Positions 5,957-11,138 of a stretch of DNA of 11,138 bases are shown piece after piece. The stretch is from Thermoplasmata archaeon. Lineage in GTDB: Archaea > Thermoplasmatota > Thermoplasmata > Lutacidiplasmatales > UBA184. Every line of letters starts with the position of its first letter. Within the stretch, counting starts at the first letter, position 1. The stretch spans positions 1 to 11,138 of the forward strand of contig JASHQY010000045.1 in assembly GCA_030038885.1 (NCBI GenBank), in the 5' to 3' direction. The notes under the pieces are model-generated. The model was not told the DNA's origin, made no database searches, and saw nothing but the letters and a program-made list of their open reading frames with translations. Made by a program: the position numbers and the translations under genes.

Positions 5957-6141
5957 GCGCGCTCTCCCCCGAGCAGATCGTCGAGATGACCGAGATCCTC
6001 GTCGTCCTGATGGGGATCGGGATCACGTGGGCGGTCTACTACGGGAGCGAGACCGCGGAGCTCCCGGGGGACGCGACGGACCCCGACCCGCACGAGAGCG
6101 ACGACGCGCATCCCGACACGCGCGGGAGGACCCTCGGATGA
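5953..6141 (+). CDS. 62-residue single-helix membrane protein between Tat genes and Rieske
   Basis: I do not recognise this protein. It has one transmembrane helix (about 13-30, ending AVYYGSET) and a strongly acidic tail rich in Asp, Pro and His (about 36-55). Both ends are coupled by four-base ATGA overlaps: with the TatA/B-like stop at 5953-5956 and with the Rieske ATG at 6138-6141. This packing argues for a real translated gene made in step with the Rieske protein. It could be a small accessory subunit or assembly factor of the bc complex, or a further Tat helper; sequence alone does not decide. Confidence 0.65.
   Translation: MSALSPEQIVEMTEILVVLMGIGITWAVYYGSETAELPGDATDPDPHESDDAHPDTRGRTLG
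6125..6130 (+). promoter_or_regulatory. Ribosome binding site fixing the Rieske start
   Basis: GGAGGA stands seven bases before the ATG at 6138. It supports this start, inside the ATGA overlap, over a longer upstream reading of the same frame. Confidence 0.65.
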
Positions 6142-6974
6142 TGCCGGGACTGGAGTGCCCCGCCTCCTGCCCGTTCGTCGAGGCGCAACGCCCCCACTCC
6201 GGGTTCCCGGTGGGGCAGGTGCGCCGGGTCGCCGCCTACGACCGCGACCAGGACGTCGACGAGACGAAGCGCAACGTCCTCAAACTGCTCGCGGTCGCGG
6301 GGATCGTCGGCGCGGGCGCGGGCGGCCTCGTGGGCGGGACGCTGCAGTACATCCAGCCGCCGATGATCGGGATCTCGAGCTACCCGAAGACCCAGCTGAT
6401 CGACGTCGACGGTTCGCCGCTGACGGTCGCGAAGGTCGAGAGCGAGTACAACGTCACGACCAGCGACCTGTACCTGTTCGACTACCCCCTCCAGAACGAG
6501 CCGAACTTCCTGTTGAACCTGGCCCCCGCGAACGGGAGCGCCCCCTCCTCGACCAACCCGGGAGCGTGGAACGTGCCGCAGGGGATCGGCACGCACGGTT
6601 CGATCGTCGCGTACAGCGCGATCTGCCAGCACCTGGGCTGCCCGGCGCCGGCGATCTCCTACTACCCTCCCGGGACCTGCACGAAGACCTTCCCCACCCC
6701 CGCGAGCCCGACCCAGCCGTTCTACATCCACTGCTCGTGCCACGGATCGACCTACGACCCGGCCAACGCGGCGTACAACCTCACGGGGCCGGCGATCTAT
6801 CCGCTGCCGCTGACGGTGCTGGTGAGCGACGACGACGGGAACATCTACGCGACCGGCTCCGAAGGGCAGCCCGTGAAGGGCCACCTCAGCACGCTGACCG
6901 GGGACTACGGCGTCGGGACGACCTCGCAGCTCGCGAAGGAATCGCCGGTGATTCTCTGCAGCTTCCCGACGTAG
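6138..6974 (+). CDS. Rieske [2Fe-2S] protein of a cytochrome bc-type complex
   Basis: This 278-residue protein carries electrons from quinol to the next acceptor. The cluster ligands are clear: box I C163-Q-H165-L-G-C168 and box II C199-S-C201-H202-G-S204, with C168 and C201 as the expected disulfide pair. A hydrophobic anchor (about 48-70) follows DETKRNVLK, a Lys-Arg variant of a twin-arginine signal, matching the tat genes upstream. Ahead of it is an unusual 43-residue cytoplasmic extension with two Cys (C7, C11). About 30 residues separate the two boxes, longer than in typical mitochondrial or bacterial forms. C181 in this insert is extra. Sequons at N105, N132 and N214 fit an external domain. 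Cytochrome b follows after a 12-base gap. No cytochrome c1 gene is nearby. Confidence 0.95.
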   Translation: MMPGLECPASCPFVEAQRPHSGFPVGQVRRVAAYDRDQDVDETKRNVLKLLAVAGIVGAGAGGLVGGTLQYIQPPMIGISSYPKTQLIDVDGSPLTVAKVESEYNVTTSDLYLFDYPLQNEPNFLLNLAPANGSAPSSTNPGAWNVPQGIGTHGSIVAYSAICQHLGCPAPAISYYPPGTCTKTFPTPASPTQPFYIHCSCHGSTYDPANAAYNLTGPAIYPLPLTVLVSDDDGNIYATGSEGQPVKGHLSTLTGDYGVGTTSQLAKESPVILCSFPT

Positions 6975-6975
6975 C

Positions 6976-6980
6976 GGAGG
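6976..6980 (+). promoter_or_regulatory. Ribosome binding site choosing the cytochrome b start
   Basis: GGAGG lies directly before GTG 6981 but six bases before GTG 6987. The spacing favours 6987, giving an N-terminus of MSFSNWYNRT. Confidence 0.55.
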
Positions 6981-6986
6981 GTGCGC

Positions 6987-8339
6987 GTGTCGTTCTCCAA
7001 CTGGTACAATCGGACCCTCAACCAGATCTGGGGGTTCGTCGAGGACCGCACGGCGATGAAGAAGTGGGCCCTGCGGCCCCAGCCCGAGTTCACGTTCAAG
7101 CCGTCGTACTGGACCGGGGCGTTCGTCGCGGTCGCGTTCTTCTACCAGGTCGTCTCGGGCGCGCTCCTGCTCCTGTACTACCAGCCGAGCACCGGGTCGA
7201 CCCTGACCGCGTGCGGTCAACCGCTCGGGACCCAGTCGGTCGCCCCGGCGGCGTGGTGCTCGACGTACTACATCATCCACTCGGTGCCGATGGGCTCGCT
7301 CCTCCTCTCGACCCACCTCTACGGCGCGTACGCGATGATCTTCCTCATGTTCGTCCACTTCTACCGCGGCTACTACCTCGGCGTCTACAAGGCGCCCCGC
7401 GAATTCTCCTGGATGGTCGGCACCCTCCTGATGATCGTGACCCTCGGGATGGGGTTCACCGGCTACCTGCTGCCGTACACCCAGATCTCGTACAACGCGA
7501 CGAACGTCGGGATCGTGCTCGCGCTCGGCCTCCCGACCCTCGGTCCGCTCGCCGGTCCGCTGATCCTCGCCGACGGCACGTCCCAGGGATTGCTGTCCCG
7601 GATGTTCGACGCGCACGTGCTGCTCCTGCCGCTCGCGCTCGCCGCGCTGCTCTACGCCCACATCGCGCTCTTCGAGTCGCACGGGATCGCGCCCCAGGCG
7701 ACCTCCGACCCGCTGCAGCGCCGTCGGTACACCGAGAAGGACGACAAGCAGCACATCCCCTTCGTCCCGCACATCCTCTGGTACACCCTCAAGTGGGGGC
7801 TCCTCTACGTCGGCGTCCTGTTCGGGATCGCGGCGCTCTGGCCGTGGAACCTGCCGACGTACGTCGGCAACCTCGCCGCCGCGAACGCTGTGACCGAGCC
7901 GGACTGGTACTTCCTCTGGCTGTTCAAGTTCGTCGACTTCTACGGGGTCACGCCGGTCCTCGCGGTCGGGGTCACGACCGTCCTGATCCTGTTCGTGCTG
8001 TTCCTCCCGTTCCTCGACCGGTCGAAGCGCACGCACCCGCGGGACCGGCCGTTCTTCATCTGGCTGATCACGAGCCTGCTCGGCTTCTTCATCGTGATGA
8101 CGGTGTGGGGCGGCGAGACCCCGGGGGTCCAGATCCTCCCGCTCCTCGTTGCCGAGACCCTCGGGCCGATCTTCGCGGTCAACGCGGTCGTGACCGCCGG
8201 CTTCTACTGGCGCTACCGCCGCACGTACCTGCGCCGCCTCGCCGAGCGCGAGGCGCAGCTGGGCGGGCTCTACACGCCCGCCGGCCCCGCGCCCGGCGCG
8301 GTCCCGCGCGCGGTCCCGGAGGTGAAGGGCGTTGAGTGA
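6987..8339 (+). CDS. Cytochrome b of a bc-type quinol oxidoreductase (full length, b plus C-terminal part)
   Basis: This 450-residue protein has about eight transmembrane helices and holds the two b haems and quinone sites. Haem ligands: H110 and H124 (13 residues between) on one helix, H210 and H225 (14 between) on another. The Qo-site motif is PDWY (305-308) instead of the PEWY of ubiquinone-type complexes. N-terminal b6-like and C-terminal subunit IV-like halves are fused, as in mitochondrial-type cytochrome b. C76 and C91 in an external loop could form a disulfide. The C-terminal tail after about 410 is charged, then Pro/Ala-rich. An alternative GTG start at 6981 would add two residues. 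Its stop overlaps the next start in TTGAGTGA. With the Rieske protein it forms the core of the complex. Confidence 0.95.
   Translation: MSFSNWYNRTLNQIWGFVEDRTAMKKWALRPQPEFTFKPSYWTGAFVAVAFFYQVVSGALLLLYYQPSTGSTLTACGQPLGTQSVAPAAWCSTYYIIHSVPMGSLLLSTHLYGAYAMIFLMFVHFYRGYYLGVYKAPREFSWMVGTLLMIVTLGMGFTGYLLPYTQISYNATNVGIVLALGLPTLGPLAGPLILADGTSQGLLSRMFDAHVLLLPLALAALLYAHIALFESHGIAPQATSDPLQRRRYTEKDDKQHIPFVPHILWYTLKWGLLYVGVLFGIAALWPWNLPTYVGNLAAANAVTEPDWYFLWLFKFVDFYGVTPVLAVGVTTVLILFVLFLPFLDRSKRTHPRDRPFFIWLITSLLGFFIVMTVWGGETPGVQILPLLVAETLGPIFAVNAVVTAGFYWRYRRTYLRRLAEREAQLGGLYTPAGPAPGAVPRAVPEVKGVE
8318..8325 (+). promoter_or_regulatory. Full ribosome binding site for the TTG start at 8332
   Basis: GGAGGTGA, a full-length archaeal Shine-Dalgarno sequence inside the end of cytochrome b, stands six bases before TTG 8332. 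It supports the use of that rare start codon. Confidence 0.7.
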
Positions 8340-8595
8340 CTCCGCCGAGACGCCGGTCTGGAAGACCGGCACGCTCTGGGGCGTGCTCGCGGTCCTGGTC
8401 GTGTTCGGCACGGTCGGCGCGGCGACGTTCGTCTACGGGGTCCTCGGGACGATCGCCGGGAACCCGCTCGACGTGATCGTGCTCGCGGCGGGAGGGTGCG
8501 TCGCGGTCCTCGCGTTCCTGTTCCTCGCGGGCATCCTGTATCGCGTCGACCGCTACCGTGGCGCGACGCAGCGGAGGATCGAGTTCTTTGAGTAG
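8332..8595 (+). CDS. Small two-helix membrane protein between cytochrome b and oxidase subunit I
   Basis: I do not recognise this 87-residue protein. It has two hydrophobic helices (about 16-36 and 46-69), a short polar N-terminus and a basic C-terminus (YRVDRYRGATQRRIEFFE). It begins at a TTG that overlaps the cytochrome b stop in TTGAGTGA, with a full GGAGGTGA site upstream. It ends in a matching TTGAGTAG overlap with the next gene. Being locked between bc-complex and oxidase genes, it is probably a small subunit or assembly protein of one of them, or of a joint supercomplex. No haem or metal ligand set is visible. Confidence 0.75.
   Translation: MSDSAETPVWKTGTLWGVLAVLVVFGTVGAATFVYGVLGTIAGNPLDVIVLAAGGCVAVLAFLFLAGILYRVDRYRGATQRRIEFFE
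8573..8580 (+). promoter_or_regulatory. Ribosome binding site for the TTG start at 8588
   Basis: GGAGGATC stands seven bases before TTG 8588. It favours this start over the GTG at 8558, which would create a 38-base overlap with the preceding gene. Confidence 0.55.
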
Positions 8596-8962
8596 CGACG
8601 CGACGGACCGGGCGGACTACCTCCGGCTGCGGCGCCGGGTGCTCGACCTCTACGACGCGGTCACGTACCTGATGCTGCTCGGGATCGCGGTCCTGATCGT
8701 CTACTGCCTTCGGCTCGGACCGCTGACGAGCCCCGGCGCCGAGCAGTCGTTCGGGATCGCGCTCGCGCTGATGTTCCTCATGGCGACGCTGATCGTCCAC
8801 CTCGTCGACCGGACCTACCGAGTGTGGCCCCTCGGCCGGCGGATCTCCCCGACCCCGCCCGGGCCGGTCACCGAGCGCTCCCAGGCCCGCTTCCTCGCCG
8901 TGCTGATCTTCGTGATCGCGGTCGGCGCGTGCGCCTACATCGTCGCGGGGTTGCTCGCATGA
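8588..8962 (+). CDS. Small three-helix membrane protein preceding oxidase subunit I
   Basis: I do not recognise this 124-residue protein. It has three likely transmembrane helices (about 25-44, 54-74 and 102-122), a charged N-terminus (DRADYLRLRRRVLDLYD) and a Pro-rich cytoplasmic or external loop (about 86-96). It starts at a TTG in a TTGAGTAG overlap with the preceding small gene and ends in an ATGA overlap with subunit I, so it is likely made together with subunit I. No subunit III is visible in the operon, and this protein is too short to be a normal one. An accessory oxidase subunit is a reasonable guess, not a demonstrated function. GTG 8558 is an alternative start adding ten residues. 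Confidence 0.72.
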   Translation: MSSDATDRADYLRLRRRVLDLYDAVTYLMLLGIAVLIVYCLRLGPLTSPGAEQSFGIALALMFLMATLIVHLVDRTYRVWPLGRRISPTPPGPVTERSQARFLAVLIFVIAVGACAYIVAGLLA

Positions 8963-10656
8963 CCGACCTCACGGAGCCGATCACGATCCTCGTCCTGATC
9001 GCGGGCCTCGCCGCGTTCCTGCTGTGGATGTTGATGTACCACGGGCCGTGGCTCGTCCGGACGATCAAGACGTGGCTGTTCACGACCGATCACCAACGGA
9101 TCGGCCTGATGTACATCGGGATCGGCATCCTGTTCTTCTTCATCGGCGGGATCTACGCGACCCTGATCCGCACGGACCTCGGCACGATCCAGGGCCTCGG
9201 GCTCGACCCCGAGACGACCCTCGGGATCACGCCGGACGTCTACTCGACGCTGTTCACGATGCACGGCGTGCTGATGATCTTCATGTTCATCATGCCGACC
9301 CTCGCCGGGTTCGGCAACTACCTCGTGCCGTCGATGATCGGCTCGCGGGAGATGGCGCTCCCGCGGATCAACGCGATCGCGTTCTGGATGCTCCCGCCGG
9401 CGGGCGTGATCCTGATCCTCTCGAACGCGTACGCCGGGTGGACCGGCTACGTGCCGCTGACGCTCGAATCGTTCGGGCCCAACCCCTACGGGATCGACCT
9501 CTGGGTCCTCGGGCTGCACATCCTCACGATCTCGTCGATGCTGGGCGCGATCAACTTCGTCGTCACGATCCTCAAGCATCGGGCCCCGGGCGTCCACTAC
9601 TGGAACATGCCGCTGTTCGTGTGGGCGACCCTCGTGAACTCGGTCCTCCTGATCTTCGCGCTCCCCTCGCTCTCGATCGCGCTCACGTTCGTCCTCTCGG
9701 ACCGGAACTTCGGCACCCACATCCTCGCCGACGTGAACGGGACCCCGCTCGGCGGCGCGCTGCTCTACCAGAACCTGTTCTGGTTCTTCGCGCATCCCGA
9801 GGTCTACATCATGGTCCTGCCGGCGTTCGGCATCCTCTCGACGATCATCCCGAAGCTCGCGCGCAAGGACATCTTCGGCTACGGCGCGATGGCGATCTCG
9901 GTCGGGGCGTTCGCGGTCCTTTCGTTCGCGGTCTGGGAGCACCACATGTTCGTCACCGGCATCGCGACGGACGTCCGGTTCGTCTTCATGCTCGCGACGT
10001 TCGCGGTCGCGGTCCCGTCCGCCGTGAAGGTGTTCAACTGGATCGCGACCCTCTGGGGCGGACGGATCTGGATGGCGGTGCCGATGTGGTTCTGCCTTGC
10101 GTTCATCACGGGGTTCGTGATCGGCGGTCTCTCCGGCCTCTTCCTCGCGTCGATCCCGATCGACTACCTCTACCACGGGACGTACTTCGTGGTCGCCCAC
10201 TTCCACTACATCCTGCTCGGCGGGACCCTGATGGCGATCTTCGCGGGGATCTACTTCTGGTTCCCGATCATCACGAAGCGCTGGTACAGCCAGAGCCTCG
10301 GGCACCTCCACTTCCTCCTGACGTACGTCGGGGTCAACCTCCTCCTCTTCCCGATGTTCATCCTCGGGGCGGAGGGGATGCCGCGCCGCGTCTACACGTA
10401 CCTCTGGGCGGGCAACTTCCAGGCGCTGAACTTCCTCTCGACCCTCGGTGCGTACATCCTCGGGATAGGTCAGCTCGTGTTCCTCTACAACATGATCTAC
10501 AGCTACTACGCGGGCGACCCGGTGACGACCGCCGACCCGTGGGGCGAGGAGCTCCCGGCGACGATCCGCGGCCCGACGGCGGCCCCACTCCCCTCGCGCG
10601 CCCCGGTGCCGACCCCCGTGCCGACCGCGACCGCCCCCGCCGTCGAGGGCCCGTAG
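8959..10656 (+). CDS. coxA: Haem-copper oxidase subunit I (A-type)
   Basis: This 565-residue catalytic subunit reduces O2 to water and pumps protons. Ligands: H102 and H416 for the low-spin haem; H279, H328 and H329 for CuB; H414 for the high-spin haem. Y283 in HPEVY is the Tyr cross-linked to CuB His, and E281 is the D-channel Glu of A1-type enzymes. K357 in AVKVFNW fits the K-channel Lys. Two oddities: IGSREMALPR has Glu131 where the D-channel entrance Asp normally stands, and YHGTYFVVAHFHY has Gly407 where the Asp ligand of the Mg site is usual. An extra N-terminal helix (about 8-27) precedes the normal start region FTTDHQRIG. A Pro/Ala tail ends the protein. The ATG at 8959, in an ATGA overlap, was chosen over an upstream in-frame start whose translation is a shadow of the preceding gene. 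Confidence 0.97.
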   Translation: MTDLTEPITILVLIAGLAAFLLWMLMYHGPWLVRTIKTWLFTTDHQRIGLMYIGIGILFFFIGGIYATLIRTDLGTIQGLGLDPETTLGITPDVYSTLFTMHGVLMIFMFIMPTLAGFGNYLVPSMIGSREMALPRINAIAFWMLPPAGVILILSNAYAGWTGYVPLTLESFGPNPYGIDLWVLGLHILTISSMLGAINFVVTILKHRAPGVHYWNMPLFVWATLVNSVLLIFALPSLSIALTFVLSDRNFGTHILADVNGTPLGGALLYQNLFWFFAHPEVYIMVLPAFGILSTIIPKLARKDIFGYGAMAISVGAFAVLSFAVWEHHMFVTGIATDVRFVFMLATFAVAVPSAVKVFNWIATLWGGRIWMAVPMWFCLAFITGFVIGGLSGLFLASIPIDYLYHGTYFVVAHFHYILLGGTLMAIFAGIYFWFPIITKRWYSQSLGHLHFLLTYVGVNLLLFPMFILGAEGMPRRVYTYLWAGNFQALNFLSTLGAYILGIGQLVFLYNMIYSYYAGDPVTTADPWGEELPATIRGPTAAPLPSRAPVPTPVPTATAPAVEGP

Positions 10657-10662
10657 CCCCCC

Positions 10663-11138
10663 ATGCGCGGTCACGACCTCTTCCGGTTCGCCGCGCTCGT
10701 CGCGCTCGTGCTCTGCTACACGACGATCCTCCTCGGAGGGACCGTGATCACGACCGACAACGGGCTCGCGTGCCCGCACTGGCCGTCCTGCTTCGGCAAC
10801 GGGAACTTCTTCCCGGCGACGACCGGTGGAGCGTTCGTCGAGTGGAGCCACCGCGTCGCGGCGTTCTTCCTGTCCGTGAGCATCCTCATCCTCACGCTGC
10901 TCGGCGTCGCGTTCGAGCGGGGCCGCAAGGTGCTCCTGCGCCTCTCGGCGGTGTCGCTCGCGCTCGTCGTCGCCGAGGCGCTCCTGGGGGGCGTCGTGAT
11001 CGAGACGTCGCTCCTTGCGGGCATCGTGCTGCTGCACCTCGCGATCGCGACCGGGCTCTTCGGCCTCCTGCTCGTCATCGCCTTGCTCTCGAACCTTCGA
11101 GACATGCCGCGGCGCTGGGTCGACTGGGCCCGCCGCGC
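10663..11138 (+). CDS. ctaA: Heme A synthase CtaA/COX15 family (cut by window end)
   Basis: The first 158 residues are present and the frame is open to the window end. CtaA oxidises the methyl group of haem O to make haem A for the oxidase. Visible family motifs are LGGTVITTDNGLACPHWPSC (24-43) with the paired cysteines C37 and C43, EWSHR (60-64) with E60 and haem-ligand-type H63, LLGGVVI (107-113), and LLHL with H125. About four transmembrane helices are seen, half of the usual eight or of a short archaeal form. The ATG lies six bases after the subunit I stop. No strong ribosome binding site is seen (GAGGG is 13 bases away), so coupling to subunit I translation is likely. The presence of CtaA supports an A-type haem in the oxidase. 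Confidence 0.93.
   Translation, partial: MRGHDLFRFAALVALVLCYTTILLGGTVITTDNGLACPHWPSCFGNGNFFPATTGGAFVEWSHRVAAFFLSVSILILTLLGVAFERGRKVLLRLSAVSLALVVAEALLGGVVIETSLLAGIVLLHLAIATGLFGLLLVIALLSNLRDMPRRWVDWARR

Noticed and set aside
4612..6111. A 499-residue minus-strand open frame opposite tatC
   Set aside because: Charged low-complexity translation; the plus strand has clear TatC motifs and coupled genes.
6155..8335. A 726-residue plus-strand frame overlapping Rieske and cytochrome b
   Set aside because: Out of phase with both real genes, Arg/Pro-rich, and spans the gene boundary; produced by lack of stops at high GC.
6039..8411. A 790-residue minus-strand open frame opposite Rieske and cytochrome b
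   Set aside because: Its translation is dominated by Arg, Glu, Asp, Gly and Pro repeats, the usual product of the strand opposite GC-rich coding DNA. The plus strand holds unmistakable haem and Fe-S motifs.
8935..11037. A 700-residue minus-strand open frame opposite subunit I and ctaA
   Set aside because: Same low-complexity Arg/Asp/Glu composition, no ribosome binding site or recognisable domain; shadow of coxA and ctaA.

Overview
The window is GC-rich and gene-dense. It encodes most of a compact aerobic electron-transport chain. The best guess for the host is an archaeon, perhaps a high-GC member of the Thermoplasmatota. The reasons are AT-rich TATA-like boxes (CATAT) upstream of transcription units, GGAGGTGA-type ribosome binding sites, a fused AbrB-PhoU regulator, many N-X-S/T sequons in exported proteins, and cupredoxins where cytochromes c would be expected. 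This taxonomic guess is inference; no rRNA or other marker gene is present.

Layout. 1-414: small membrane protein of unknown function, possibly cut by the window edge. 511-1545: membrane-anchored protein with two cupredoxin domains, the first of which has lost its copper ligands. 1634-2327 (minus strand): subunit II of a haem-copper oxidase, split into two overlapping frames, one with transmembrane helix 1 and one with helix 2 plus the CuA domain. 2472-3197: a second membrane-anchored cupredoxin with an intact type 1 copper site. 3268-4311: AbrB-PhoU regulator, preceded by a large two-part inverted repeat over its promoter. 4412-11138: a tightly packed plus-strand operon of tatA, tatC, a TatA/B-like gene, a 62-residue one-helix protein, a Rieske Fe-S protein, cytochrome b, two small membrane proteins, oxidase subunit I and heme A synthase (running off the window).

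How the parts fit. The Rieske protein and cytochrome b form a bc-type quinol oxidoreductase with no visible cytochrome c1. The cupredoxins are good candidates to carry electrons from it to the CuA centre of subunit II and then to the haem-copper centre of subunit I. CtaA makes the haem A. The Tat genes lead the operon whose Rieske protein has a Tat-like signal. No subunit III, CtaB or cytochrome c gene is visible.

Regulation. Three promoters (cupredoxin 1, split subunit II, tat-bc-oxidase operon) share GTAC-N6-CATAT with identical spacing. A fourth (cupredoxin 2) has the same GGTTCGTAC upstream block but a weak TATA-like box. This looks like a common control element for the respiratory genes and is the most interesting non-coding signal here. 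The intergenic gaps are all short. I saw no tRNA, rRNA, insertion sequence, CRISPR or convincing terminator.
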